Origin: Mesonia sediminis
Lineage (GTDB): Bacteria; Bacteroidota; Bacteroidia; Flavobacteriales; Flavobacteriaceae
Length of the DNA stretch: 64,000 bases
Assembly (NCBI RefSeq): GCF_042684705.1
Contig: NZ_JBHULZ010000041.1
Coordinates: forward strand, 1 to 64,000
Direction: 5' to 3'
A model generated the notes under the pieces. That model had not been told where the DNA came from, did not search any database, and saw only the letters and a program-made list of their open reading frames with translations. Both the position numbers and the translations under genes were made by a program. Positions 52,270 to 61,071 of this stretch are shown piece after piece. How positions within the stretch are numbered: the stretch's first letter is position 1; each line of letters begins with the position of its first letter.

Positions 52270-54050
52270 CCCTTGGCTAAGGCCTTAATTTGCCTCCCAA
52301 TACTTGTGGCGTCTATTTTAGCCAAAGTTTTTAATTCTGCTATGCTACCTTGTTCGATAAACATATCCGGAATTCCTAACTTTACAAAGCTACCAGGGTA
52401 TTTTAGCTGAACCAATAAGTCTTGAATGGCATCGCCCACCCCTCCTATTTTCGAAGCATCCTCAATGCTTATTATATGCTGATAGGCCGGAATTTGCTGA
52501 GCGAGTAACTCGGTATCTAATGGCTTTACAAAGCGCAAATCGATTAAACCAACCTGTGTTTGTATGTTTTCTGGTAAATTGTTTATAGCATCTTGTGCAT
52601 CGTAAACCGATGAGCCCAAGGCTAAAATTAAAATACGTGTTCCTTTTTTTAACAAATTCGCTTTACCAAGGGGTAGTGTTTTAAAGGCTTGTTGCCATTT
52701 TAATTCTCTTCCTCTCCCACGGGGATAACGAATCGCTAAAGGCGTATCGAGCTTTTTAGATGCCGTAAACAATAAATTACGTAAATCGATTAAATTGCTT
52801 GGCGCAGCGATTTGCAAATTGGGTATACAACGCAAATAAGCAATATCAAAAATACCATGGTGTGTGGCTCCATCTTCTCCCACTAAGCCAGCGCGGTCTA
52901 TACAAAAAACCACTGGTAAATTTTGCAAGGCTACATCGTGAATCACTTGATCATATGCACGTTGCAAAAATGTAGAATATATTGCACAAAAGACGCGTAA
53001 ACCTTGGGTAGCCATACCCGCGGCAAGGGTTATCGCATGTTGTTCGGCTATGCCCACATCGATTGCCCTTTGTGGGAAAGCCTGCATCATATATTTAAGC
53101 GAACTTCCTGTTGGCATAGCTGGAGTAATTGCAAAAATCTGATCGTTCTGTTGCGCTAATTCCAATAAACTCAAACCAAAAACATCTTGAAATTTAGGAG
53201 GCAAATGAGCCTCTTGCTTGGGTAAAATCTCACCCGTAATTCGATCAAATTTTCCTGGTGCATGATACCGCACTTGGTCCAATTCGGCTGGTTTTAAACC
53301 CTTACCTTTTGTGGTAATCACGTGCAAAAATTTGGGTCCTTCTACCCTTTCCATCGCTTCAAAAGCATGTAATAAGGCAGATAAGTCATGACCATCTACG
53401 GGGCCGGTGTAATGAAAATTAAGGGCTTCAATAATATTGGCTTGCCTGGGTTTTTTACCAACTGTGGCTTTGGTGAGGTAATTTTTCAGCGCTCCTACAC
53501 TGGGGTCAATACCCATAGCGTTATCATTTAAGATGATCCATAAATTTGCTGGGGTCACCCCGGCGTGATTCAGCCCTTCAAAAGCCATACCGCTGGCTAT
53601 AGAAGCATCGCCTATCACCGCTACGTGCCTTTTGGTATAATCTCCTTTTAATTGTGCTGCTAGTGCCATACCCAAAGCTGCCGAAATAGAAGTTGAACTA
53701 TGGCCCACTCCAAAGCTATCATAAGGACTTTCGCTACGCTTTGGAAAACCACTTAAACCATTAAATTGCCTATTGGTTTCAAAAATGGCGCGTCTACCGG
53801 TTAAAATTTTATGACCATAGGCTTGGTGTCCAACATCCCAAACCAACTGATCGTAAGGAGTATTGAAATAATAATGCAAGGCGACGGTTAACTCGACCAC
53901 ACCCAAACTAGCCCCTAAATGTCCTTCTTTACTTGCCACCGCATCAATAATAAACCTACGCAACTCTTGCGCTATCTGCGGTAATTTTTCGGTTGATAAT
54001 TGCCGCAAATCTTTGGGTGAATCTATTGTATTTAATAAAGGAGTTTCCAT
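52266..54050 (-). CDS. dxs: 1-deoxy-D-xylulose-5-phosphate synthase
   Basis: A 594-residue thiamine-diphosphate enzyme. Start ATG at 54050 (METPLLNTIDSPKDL) as in Bacteroidota Dxs; an upstream TTG would overlap the divergent promoter region. Motifs: WDVGHQAYGHKILTGRR, VIGDASIASGMAFEGLNHAG (ThDP binding), ILNDNAMGIDPSVG and DRAGLVGEDGATHHG. It makes DXP, the first step of the MEP isoprenoid pathway. The start lies only 36 bases from the divergent tadA start. Confidence 0.97.
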   Translation of the reverse strand: METPLLNTIDSPKDLRQLSTEKLPQIAQELRRFIIDAVASKEGHLGASLGVVELTVALHYYFNTPYDQLVWDVGHQAYGHKILTGRRAIFETNRQFNGLSGFPKRSESPYDSFGVGHSSTSISAALGMALAAQLKGDYTKRHVAVIGDASIASGMAFEGLNHAGVTPANLWIILNDNAMGIDPSVGALKNYLTKATVGKKPRQANIIEALNFHYTGPVDGHDLSALLHAFEAMERVEGPKFLHVITTKGKGLKPAELDQVRYHAPGKFDRITGEILPKQEAHLPPKFQDVFGLSLLELAQQNDQIFAITPAMPTGSSLKYMMQAFPQRAIDVGIAEQHAITLAAGMATQGLRVFCAIYSTFLQRAYDQVIHDVALQNLPVVFCIDRAGLVGEDGATHHGIFDIAYLRCIPNLQIAAPSNLIDLRNLLFTASKKLDTPLAIRYPRGRGRELKWQQAFKTLPLGKANLLKKGTRILILALGSSVYDAQDAINNLPENIQTQVGLIDLRFVKPLDTELLAQQIPAYQHIISIEDASKIGGVGDAIQDLLVQLKYPGSFVKLGIPDMFIEQGSIAELKTLAKIDATSIGRQIKALAKG

Positions 54051-54086
54051 ACTTTGCAAAGGTAAAACTTGCAAACGATATTAACT

Positions 54087-54533
54087 ATGCTTTCTCCTTT
54101 TGATGACACCTATTTTATGAAAAAAGCTTTAGATGAAGCGCAAAATGCCTATGAACGCGGAGAAATACCTGTAGGCTGTGTCATTGTAAATGGTGAACAG
54201 ATTATTGCTCGCGGACACAATTTGACCGAGAGCCTAAACGATGTTACCGCCCACGCCGAGATGCAAGGAATTACCGCTGCTGCAAATTACCTGGGTGGTA
54301 AATACTTAAAAAATTGCACCCTTTATGTTAGCTTAGAGCCTTGCCAGATGTGCGCTGGAGCATTATATTGGAGTCAGATAGATCGAGTGGTTATTGCTGC
54401 CGAAGACCTGCATCGTGGTTACCGACAAATGGGCGGATGCCTACACCCAAAAACAAAAGTTGAATTTGGTTTATTACAAGAAGAAGCCGCACAACTGTTG
54501 CAAAGTTTTTTCAAAGAACGTAGGATGAAATAA
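54087..54533 (+). CDS. tadA: tRNA adenosine(34) deaminase
   Basis: A 148-residue cytidine-deaminase-fold enzyme, start at the ATG (MLSPFDDTYFMKKALDEA). VTAHAEMQGI (His and catalytic Glu) and SLEPCQMCAGALYWSQI (two Cys) bind zinc. It converts A34 to inosine in tRNA-Arg. Divergent to dxs with a 36-base shared promoter. Confidence 0.95.
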   Translation: MLSPFDDTYFMKKALDEAQNAYERGEIPVGCVIVNGEQIIARGHNLTESLNDVTAHAEMQGITAAANYLGGKYLKNCTLYVSLEPCQMCAGALYWSQIDRVVIAAEDLHRGYRQMGGCLHPKTKVEFGLLQEEAAQLLQSFFKERRMK

Positions 54534-54589
54534 AACACTTTTATAGCCTAATTTTTTTAGTAATTATTTAATAATCTTCTTTATCAACC

Positions 54590-54690
54590 TGTTAGGGATA
54601 GCAGCGGTTACCCTGCAGGTGGCCTTAAGCCACCGAAGCGTATGAGCGTATAGCCCGGCTGCCGATGACTTGAGGCAGAACAGCCTAACA
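54590..54690 (+). ncRNA. structured intergenic element, candidate RNA (type 1)
   Basis: Outer stem TGTTAGG (54590-54596) / CCTAACA (54684-54690); inner hairpins GGTGGC-CTTAA-GCCACC and CTGCC...GGCAG; single-strand blocks GGATAGCAGCGG and TAGCCCGG. A related element occurs on the minus strand at 62559-62655 (GTTAGGGATAGAGCGG ... AAAGCCCGAC), so this is a recurring structure rather than a chance hairpin. It lies 50-170 bases upstream of pncB. The function, trans-acting or cis-regulatory, cannot be told. Confidence 0.55.
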
Positions 54691-54734
54691 TAATTCCTTT
54701 AACATTCGAAAAGCCTTTTCTAAACGCAATTGCT

Positions 54735-54742
54735 TATCTTTG
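54735..54742 (+). promoter_or_regulatory. -7 box TATCTTTG for pncB-pncA
   Basis: Matches TAnnTTTG. If used, the transcript starts near 54750, which favours the GTG at 54758 as the pncB start. Confidence 0.5.
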
Positions 54743-54757
54743 ATTAAAAAATTTATT

Positions 54758-56164
54758 GTGCCCAATTATACCGCCACATACACCGATTTGTACCAGCTTA
54801 GCATGGCACAGGTTTATTTTAACGAAAATCATCATAGCCAAAAGGCAGTTTTTGATTACTATTTTAGAAAAAATCCTTATCAAGGTGGTTACACTGTTTT
54901 TGCAGGTTTAGAAACGCTCCTTGAAAATCTAAACGACTTTCAGTTTTCGAAAGAAGAGCTTGATTACCTAGCTGGGCAGCATTTTGAAGCAAAATTTTTA
55001 AGCTATTTAAAAGATTTTCGCTTTCGCGGATCGATTTATTCTGTATTAGAAGGTGATGTGGTATTTCCCAATCAGCCTATCTTGCGGGTAGAAGGCTCAC
55101 TGCTTGAAGCCCAATTAATTGAGACTTTTTTATTGAATATGCTCAATTTTCAAAGTTTAATCGCTACCAAAGCGCGCCGCATGCGTTATATCGCTCCCGA
55201 TGGCGTCTTACTCGATTTTGGTCTGCGAAGGGCTCACGGTCCTGGTGGTTATTATGCCTCGCGTGCTGCTTTTATTGGTGGCTTTAATGGCACCAGCAAC
55301 GTAATAGCGGCTAAGCAGTTTGACATACCTGTATCGGGTACCATGGCGCATTCTTTTGTGCAAAGTTATGACGATGAGCTCCAAGCCTTTAGAGATTTTG
55401 CGCAAAACCGTCCTAAAAATTGCGTTTTATTGGTTGACACCTACAACACTTTAAAAAGCGGATTGCCACACGCTATCACTGTAGCAAAAGAAATGGAAGA
55501 GCGCGGAGAAAAGTTAATGGGTATTCGTTTAGATAGTGGCGATTTGGCTTATTTTGCTAAAGAATGCAGAAAACGTCTCGATGAGGCCGGCTTGTCTTAT
55601 GTGAAAATTGCCGTTTCAAATCAGTTGGATGAGTACGTAATTAAAAGTTTGCAAGAGCAAGAGGCACCAATAGATATTTATGGTGTGGGTACCAATTTGG
55701 TTGTTGGGAAACCCGATGCAGCTCTTGGCGGAGTTTACAAATTAGTGGCGTACAACGAAGAACCCAGAATAAAAATTTCTGAGAATATTGCCAAAATTAC
55801 TATGCCCTACTCCAAACAGGTTTATAGGCTAAGTCTAGCTGATGGGCCATGGATAGGTGCAGACGCGGTAGCGCTATTCGATGAAACCGAATTTGATAGC
55901 ATTTACCATCCGTTTGATCAATATAAAAGTATGAAAATTGAGCATCTAGAAAAAGAAGCTTTGTTGCAACCCGTTATGCTAAACGGAGAACGCTGTCATG
56001 CGCCAAAATCGCTACAAGCAATAGCCGATTATAGTGCAAAACGCTTTGCTCAATTACCCTTGGAGTATAAACGTTTTAGCAACGCTCACCATTACAAAGT
56101 GGGTATAAGTAAAAAGTTACGGGACGAAAGAGATGCTTTAATTAAACAGTATAAAACTATTTAG
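54758..56164 (+). CDS. pncB: nicotinate phosphoribosyltransferase
   Basis: A 468-residue enzyme with YTATYTDLYQLSMAQVYF, LLDFGLRRAHGPGGY, GTMAHSFVQSYDDE and MGIRLDSGDLAYF, the NAPRTase signatures including the active-site region. It makes nicotinate mononucleotide from nicotinate and PRPP in NAD salvage. No ATG precedes MAQVYF; the GTG at 54758 is chosen over a TTG at 54740 because the latter lies in the promoter box. pncA follows after two bases. Confidence 0.95.
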   Translation: MPNYTATYTDLYQLSMAQVYFNENHHSQKAVFDYYFRKNPYQGGYTVFAGLETLLENLNDFQFSKEELDYLAGQHFEAKFLSYLKDFRFRGSIYSVLEGDVVFPNQPILRVEGSLLEAQLIETFLLNMLNFQSLIATKARRMRYIAPDGVLLDFGLRRAHGPGGYYASRAAFIGGFNGTSNVIAAKQFDIPVSGTMAHSFVQSYDDELQAFRDFAQNRPKNCVLLVDTYNTLKSGLPHAITVAKEMEERGEKLMGIRLDSGDLAYFAKECRKRLDEAGLSYVKIAVSNQLDEYVIKSLQEQEAPIDIYGVGTNLVVGKPDAALGGVYKLVAYNEEPRIKISENIAKITMPYSKQVYRLSLADGPWIGADAVALFDETEFDSIYHPFDQYKSMKIEHLEKEALLQPVMLNGERCHAPKSLQAIADYSAKRFAQLPLEYKRFSNAHHYKVGISKKLRDERDALIKQYKTI

Positions 56165-56166
56165 AA

Positions 56167-56787
56167 ATGCAGTCAACAGCATTATTACTAGTAGATATTC
56201 AGAACGATTTTATACCTGGAGGGTCTTTAGCTGTTCCCCAGGGCGATACGATTGTAAAAGTGAACAACCAATTGCAGCAACATTTTAACCTAGTGGTTGC
56301 GACACAAGATTGGCATCCTTCGGGACATATTAGTTTTGCTAGTGAACACGCTAATCACAAGGTTTTTGAGTCGATTAAAATTGATGGTATAGACCAAACG
56401 CTTTGGCCTGAGCATTGCGTTCAAAATTCATGGGGTGCCGACTTTCATCCCGATTTAAACACCCAGAAAGTAGAGGCGATTTTTAGAAAAGGAACTAACC
56501 CAAAAATCGATAGTTATTCTGCTTTTTTTGACAATGCGCATTTAAAGAGTACAGGACTCACGGGTTACCTAAAAGAGAAAGGTGTTAAGCACATTTACTT
56601 TACTGGTTTGGCTGCTGACATTTGTGTGTATTTTTCGATTAAAGATGCTTTGCAAGAAGGCTTTAAGTGCACACTCATTGAAGATGCGACCAAAGCCCTT
56701 GATCAAAATATTTACGAAAAGCAAAAGCATGAATTAAGTGCCTTGGGGGTGCAGTATGTTACTAGCGATAAATTCACGTTGGTTTAA
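56167..56787 (+). CDS. pncA: nicotinamidase
   Basis: A 206-residue isochorismatase-fold enzyme with catalytic Asp in LLLVDIQNDFIPGG, metal ligands in QDWHPSGHISFAS (Asp 52, His 54, His 58), Lys in FRKGTNPKIDSYS and Cys in TGLAADICVYF. It converts nicotinamide to nicotinate, the substrate of PncB encoded just upstream. Its end overlaps the convergent SGNH hydrolase gene by four bases. Confidence 0.95.
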   Translation: MQSTALLLVDIQNDFIPGGSLAVPQGDTIVKVNNQLQQHFNLVVATQDWHPSGHISFASEHANHKVFESIKIDGIDQTLWPEHCVQNSWGADFHPDLNTQKVEAIFRKGTNPKIDSYSAFFDNAHLKSTGLTGYLKEKGVKHIYFTGLAADICVYFSIKDALQEGFKCTLIEDATKALDQNIYEKQKHELSALGVQYVTSDKFTLV

Positions 56788-58022
56788 CGCAATTTGACAA
56801 ACGAATAAATTTTCTGGTTGTCTAAGCGCAGAAAATACCTGCCGGCCGCCAAATGTTGTAAATCTATTTGCTCTTGAGGCATTAATTGCCCTTGCTTGAG
56901 GGTTTTCCCCTGTAAATCATAAATGCTGTATGCAAGCTTGGCTGAAGCTCCAATAAGACTCAATTGATGATGAATCTGATCAAAAATTAGAGCGATGGTC
57001 GGTGAATTTATTGCATTTATCTCAAGCTTATCAACATGAATATTTTTTTGTTCGGTTGCCGTCTTGTTGCAGTAGGTTGCTTGTAAACTAACCGTATAAT
57101 CACCTGGTGTAGCATAAGTGTGTTGGGGTTGCACTTGCGTGGAAGTATTTCCATCGCCAAAATCCCATTCTAGGGTTTCAAAAGTACTAAAACTTGCATC
57201 AAACTGAACCTGCATTTGATTGATATTATAGCTGAATATCGCCTGAGCCAAATTGGGCGTGAAATCATAATTGCCCCACACATCATAAAGTTCAGTTTTC
57301 ACCGCAGCTTTAATAATTTGCGCATCATTGGCCGATAAATTACCCAAGTATGCCAATTGAGTAGGATCTTCATTAAATATAATAGTAAAAAAAGTACAAG
57401 CAGCCGCAAAGCTACCTGTATAATTGGGGTGTGAACCGTCTGAGGTATATAAATTAAGATTAGGATGGTTAGTACGTAAATTGCGCCATACTCTACCTAC
57501 TGGAGCTACTTGGGTTTGGTTAATCTGGCCTAAATCCATATAAGTGTTGTAAATAGCATCATCCATACCGGTGTAAGTACATACCCAAGGAGCATAGGGG
57601 CAATTTCCGGCATCTCCGTTCTCTCTTCCCCAAGTCATAAATAACATAGGAACAGTGCAGTTCTGATTGGCGGTTATTTTCTGAACAAGCGACGCCACAT
57701 GCGGATAAACTTCTTGCTGCATCTGCGCCATTCCAAAACTTGTTTCCTGACTTTGACCTTGTAAAATCACGGCATCCCAAGCTTGCTGATTAATTAAATT
57801 GGTAACCTGTGCATTAGCATCATGATTCAAAAAACGTGCTCCCCCAGGGGTAAAAGCTACCGCATTTAATTGATGTCCCGCATTATTAGCCATATCGATA
57901 ACCAATTGCGCCAGATTATTGGCTCCTGTATAGGAATTACCTATAAATAAAACCGACTTTGATTGTTGTGACCAACTAAGGCATCCGTAAAGTAAAATGA
58001 AAATATATAAATAATGGCGCAT
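56784..58022 (-). CDS. SGNH-type hydrolase with PKD and T9SS sorting domain
   Basis: A 412-residue protein: signal peptide (YIFILLYGCLSWSQQ); SGNH hydrolase block I SVLFIGNSYTGANN, later VILQGQSQET and a DGSHPNYTG catalytic Asp-His block; a PKD domain with LEWDFGDGNTST (about 280-340); and a C-terminal T9SS-type sorting domain (YDLQGKTLKQGQLM, LAAGRYFLRL). Probable exported esterase or lipase acting on carbohydrate or lipid esters; the substrate is unknown. Confidence 0.82.
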   Translation of the reverse strand: MRHYLYIFILLYGCLSWSQQSKSVLFIGNSYTGANNLAQLVIDMANNAGHQLNAVAFTPGGARFLNHDANAQVTNLINQQAWDAVILQGQSQETSFGMAQMQQEVYPHVASLVQKITANQNCTVPMLFMTWGRENGDAGNCPYAPWVCTYTGMDDAIYNTYMDLGQINQTQVAPVGRVWRNLRTNHPNLNLYTSDGSHPNYTGSFAAACTFFTIIFNEDPTQLAYLGNLSANDAQIIKAAVKTELYDVWGNYDFTPNLAQAIFSYNINQMQVQFDASFSTFETLEWDFGDGNTSTQVQPQHTYATPGDYTVSLQATYCNKTATEQKNIHVDKLEINAINSPTIALIFDQIHHQLSLIGASAKLAYSIYDLQGKTLKQGQLMPQEQIDLQHLAAGRYFLRLDNQKIYSFVKLR

Positions 58023-58118
58023 AGTTTATCTTAAAAAGCAATAAATATACATTTTTCAAAGCAAATTTAAATAGCATTAAAAACGAAATTGAAGGAGTAG
58101 TATAGATAATAAATATAA

Positions 58119-58146
58119 AAAGCCAACCGTGAGCGGTTGGCTTTTA
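58119..58146. terminator. bidirectional terminator hairpin
   Basis: AAAAGCCAACC pairs with GGTTGGCTTTT around a GTGAGC loop. It ends the minus-strand barrel gene above it. Confidence 0.75.
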
Positions 58147-58168
58147 AATTGTGAGTAGTGTTATTTTT

Positions 58169-59434
58169 TTATTTCAACAAGCTAAAATGATAGCCCAGTA
58201 CTACACCGATATTGCTATATTCACTATCCCAGGTCATATAATTTCGGAGTATGTCTCTTGGGGTCTGATAGCGAACGGCTATACTATAACGGTTGTTATA
58301 CTTAAAACCAGCTCCCAATGAAAAACTTGTTCCCGATTGCACAGTCAAAGCAGGTCTTTGCCCGTCAAAACTAACTTCTGAGTCTGAAAAAGGTGTATCT
58401 ACAATAAAGCCTGCCTCTAGAAATAATTTAGCTTCTTGGTTTAAATAAAAATAATGCCGCCCTCCAAATATGACTTCAATTGAGTTGTAGCTTACCTCAT
58501 TTATGTAGCCTTCAATGGTTTTACTCCCCTTAAAACGCTGAAAAAAAGTTGGCTCTACAAAAGCCGCCCATTTGTTGTTGTGAACAGGTAAGACATATTC
58601 AATTTCAATCCCAGCGGTAAAACTGGTTTGATCATCAAATTTTGGCTTACGCGCATCACCTATAAGCGGTGCACCAGTAATTTCGAAAGATGAATTTCTA
58701 AAACCAGGTTTTATACCCAAGAATAAGTATGCTTTATCTTTAGTTTCCTTCTCTAGGTCATAGGTATAATTGGTTGTTTTTTCTAATTTTGGCACATCCT
58801 TATTAGTCTTAGTCGCATCTGACTCAAAACAAGCATTATACTTTATAAAATAGTTCATCAAATCACTTTTCTTATAATCTAATCTGGTGATTTCTTTAGT
58901 CGAAATTTGTTCGCAACGCATATGATTAAATAATTGTTGCTGGTACCTATTATTAGTAGTGATGCGATCATACTGATCGTAATACTTTTTATAAATCAGC
59001 GGCTCTACCCTACCATCTGTCTTCGCATAAAAAAAGCGTCTTAAGTTCCCAGATTCATAATAATACAACTTTGCTTTACCCGAAACCAGCAGTTCCAAAA
59101 TTAAGGTAGCTTCTTCAAGCTTAGATTGTCGCACGTGACTTAATATATTTAAATTATCTGTGCTTCGATCGATTTGCACCGTATGTCTTTCAAATCTACG
59201 TCCATGATTCAGGCCAAATGCCAACAGATTTTTTATTTCGGCTGACTGCACTTTTCCTGTTGGAGTGTTTCTGTATTTTATAGAAGTGGGCGTAGCCTTC
59301 CAGTCTTCATCACGGATTTCAACTTGTTGCTTTACCCCAGAATTATTTACGATATAACCGGGCAAATACTGTGTTTGACTAAAAGCAATTTGACAGCAAA
59401 AAAGCAGCAAACTGGCAAGTATTAATTTTTTCAT
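58169..59434 (-). CDS. outer-membrane beta-barrel protein
   Basis: A 421-residue protein with a signal peptide (LILASLLLFCCQIAFSQ). The first 200 residues form an alpha/beta domain (VEIRDEDWKATPTSIKYRN; TLILELLVSGKAKLYYYES) seen in flavobacterial surface proteins, and the C-terminal half is a barrel (FLGIKPGFRNSSFEI, WAAFVEPTFFQRF, FSLGAGFKYNNRYSIAVRY, NIGVVLGYHFSLLK). Function unknown. Confidence 0.75.
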   Translation of the reverse strand: MKKLILASLLLFCCQIAFSQTQYLPGYIVNNSGVKQQVEIRDEDWKATPTSIKYRNTPTGKVQSAEIKNLLAFGLNHGRRFERHTVQIDRSTDNLNILSHVRQSKLEEATLILELLVSGKAKLYYYESGNLRRFFYAKTDGRVEPLIYKKYYDQYDRITTNNRYQQQLFNHMRCEQISTKEITRLDYKKSDLMNYFIKYNACFESDATKTNKDVPKLEKTTNYTYDLEKETKDKAYLFLGIKPGFRNSSFEITGAPLIGDARKPKFDDQTSFTAGIEIEYVLPVHNNKWAAFVEPTFFQRFKGSKTIEGYINEVSYNSIEVIFGGRHYFYLNQEAKLFLEAGFIVDTPFSDSEVSFDGQRPALTVQSGTSFSLGAGFKYNNRYSIAVRYQTPRDILRNYMTWDSEYSNIGVVLGYHFSLLK

Positions 59435-59556
59435 TTGGTTTTATTTATGTAAAACCCGCAAATATAAGCTAATGTTAAAATTTATCTAAAATAAAGCAGG
59501 TAAATTTGATTTGTTTTTAGAAGTAACAAAAAGAATTACCCAGCAGCCGCTACTAA

Positions 59557-59579
59557 AAAATCCGCTTTAAGCGGATTTT
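59557..59579. terminator. terminator hairpin (minus-strand gene end)
   Basis: AAAATCCGCT pairs with AGCGGATTTT around TTA, just beyond the stop of the lipoprotein gene. Confidence 0.75.
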
Positions 59580-59602
59580 AATCAATTGAAATCTAATTTA
59601 AT

Positions 59603-60124
59603 TTATGATTTACTTTCAATCATGATTTGATTTGGAGTGCGCTTAACCCTTATGCTTAAGGATTTTGTTGTTGAAGAATTTTCAGCCAATTTGCGAGCTG
59701 CTTTGGCAACCTTTTTTTGCATAATTTCATTATCCTCGAATGTAGCCATTTTTTTCCAGGCATTTATCGGCTCAGCATCTTTGTCACTCGCTAGTTCTGC
59801 ATTGGTAGCTGGTTTTAAAGTCAGAATATTATCATCAATAGTGAATTCAAAACCGATATAATACGATTCTGACTCTGGGGCGAAATCTAGGGCATACAAT
59901 TCTTCTACCCAAGAAGAAATTAAAGTATCTAAATCATGCTCACTTAAGTCGTAGGTAGATTCAAGAAAATTATCTGGCAGGTTTATAGACAAAGGAAAAA
60001 TCTTAAACTCTTCTGCTGGCACTACTTCTACCGTGTTGGATGCTGGAATTAATTCCTGTTCTGATTCACAAGCTATAAAAAATGCACTAAGCACTAAAAT
60101 GGGAAATACAATTATTTTTTTCAT
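59603..60124 (-). CDS. lipoprotein, 173 residues
   Basis: Lipoprotein signal IIVFPILVLSAFFIACESEQE (Cys 19). The body is helical and charged (YDLSEHDLDTLISSWVEEL; NAELASDKDAEPINAWKKM) and ends SIRVKRTPNQIMIESKS. No family recognised. It is followed by a terminator; upstream 60125-60390 is AT-rich without a clear gene. Confidence 0.7.
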   Translation of the reverse strand: MKKIIVFPILVLSAFFIACESEQELIPASNTVEVVPAEEFKIFPLSINLPDNFLESTYDLSEHDLDTLISSWVEELYALDFAPESESYYIGFEFTIDDNILTLKPATNAELASDKDAEPINAWKKMATFEDNEIMQKKVAKAARKLAENSSTTKSLSIRVKRTPNQIMIESKS

Positions 60125-60437
60125 AATTTTAATGAATTTTATAATTATTTATAAAGCAATATAAATAATAATAATAAACAAATTATAAATTATCTACCTA
60201 AACTTAAGGAAGTATTAATATATTTTCTCGTTGACTTGTATTTAGAGCTCGATTAAGAAGAGTCAAAAAATGTAGAATTCTTCCTATACAAATTAACTAC
60301 AATTTTTGGCTAAAGACACGAATTGTTTTTGAACCAAGAAAATCCGAATTTTTCTTATTTCGACTTGAAAAATTATTTGCTTAAAAAAGCAAAAACCCAG
60401 AAAATGTTCTTGATCCCCGAAAATGTACTTGATCCTT
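60125..60437. other. AT-rich intergenic region with IS21-end-like repeats
   Basis: Two tandem 17-base units on the minus strand (GGATCAAG..ACATTTTC), 60399-60437, look like the multiple terminal repeats of IS21-type elements, but no transposase follows. A startless frame of about 49 codons ending near 60389 is not interpretable. Nothing else is seen. Confidence 0.4.
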
Positions 60438-60476
60438 TTTCAGAATATAAAATATATACGTAATAAGACATCAAGT
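60438..60476 (-). pseudogene. truncated GIY-YIG gene start (MSYYVYILYSEK)
   Basis: On the minus strand ATG at 60476 opens MSYYVYILYS as in the intact gene at 60864, then the frame runs into the GGATCAAG repeats and loses similarity. It is the decayed second copy of a tRNA-associated GIY-YIG unit. Confidence 0.6.
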
Positions 60477-60520
60477 TATGGTAAAAACAAAAAAGCCCTA
60501 CATTGTTGTAAGGCTTTTCG

Positions 60521-60596
60521 CTCCTCTTCTTGGGCTCGAACCAAGGACCCTCTGATTAATCCCGAGGTTTCGGGACTCGAACCAACTGAGCTAATT
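60521..60596 (-). pseudogene. tRNA-Asn fragment with inserted palindrome
   Basis: The 3' half (60521-60559) is identical to the tRNA-Asn at 60914; at 60560-60575 the palindrome TCCCGAGGTTTCGGGA replaces the anticodon stem and loop, after which D-arm sequence (AACCAACTGAGCTAA) resumes. It cannot fold as tRNA. Its minus-strand reading supplies the end of the GIY-YIG protein. Confidence 0.7.
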
Positions 60597-60864
60597 TCCC
60601 TTCCAACACGTAATCAGGGCCTAGCAAGCGCTCAATAAATTGTTTGCTTTTTTGCTTCTTTATAAATCGCTCCATTTTCATAGCTTCTCCACGGGTAGAA
60701 CCTGCTAAATATACAGCTGCTAAAGACCAAGGCCTATATTTGGATGTGAAAGTATGAAAACCAGATGTGTTATGCTGCTCTAAACGACTTTCAGGATTTT
60801 CTGTCGAGCCAACATAATAGCCATCAAGTTTTTTAGAGTATAATATATATACGTAATAAGACAT
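60556..60864 (-). CDS. GIY-YIG nuclease family protein
   Basis: A 102-residue protein with YYVYILYSKKLDGYYVGST (GIY-YIG), RLEQHN and GEAMKMERFIKKQK, the UPF0213 layout. Start ATG at 60864. The C-terminus (LAQLVRVPKPRD) is encoded by tRNA D-arm sequence and a 16-bp palindrome, so the gene has captured a tRNA fragment as its tail. Such genes occur in many copies next to tRNA genes in Flavobacteriia, suggesting mobility. Substrate unknown. Confidence 0.85.
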   Translation of the reverse strand: MSYYVYILYSKKLDGYYVGSTENPESRLEQHNTSGFHTFTSKYRPWSLAAVYLAGSTRGEAMKMERFIKKQKSKQFIERLLGPDYVLEGKLAQLVRVPKPRD

Positions 60865-60883
60865 CAAATTAGGATAAAAACAA

Positions 60884-60911
60884 AAAAGCCCTACATTGCT
60901 GTAAGGCTTTT
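60884..60911 (-). terminator. tRNA-Asn terminator hairpin (duplicated at 60491-60518)
   Basis: AAAGCCTTAC pairs with GTAGGGCTTT and is followed by T on the minus strand, directly after the tRNA. A near-identical hairpin follows the tRNA fragment. Confidence 0.6.
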
Positions 60912-60913
60912 CG

Positions 60914-60987
60914 CTCCTCTTCTTGGGCTCGAACCAAGGACCCTCTGATTAACAGTCAGATGCTCTAACCAACTGAGCTAAAGAGGA
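60914..60987 (-). tRNA. tRNA-Asn (anticodon GTT)
   Basis: On the minus strand the acceptor 5' TCCTCTT (60987-60981) pairs with AAGAGGA; D arm with AGCTCAGTTGGTTAGAGC; anticodon stem TCTGA/TCAGA around CTGTTAA (GTT, Asn); T arm with GGTTCGAGCC. The CCA is not encoded. Length 74 bases. Confidence 0.95.
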
Positions 60988-61071
60988 AGGTTATTTTGCT
61001 TCGCTATGATTGCTTAGCGGATGCAAATATAAAAGCTTTTTTCATTTGAACAAAACTTTTTTTAATTTTTT

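Noticed and set aside
60399..60437. Full IS21 element
   Set aside because: Only short end-like tandem repeats are seen; no istA or istB.
60423..60638. Plus-strand frame over the tRNA fragment
   Set aside because: It reads tRNA, terminator and GIY-YIG sequence antisense.
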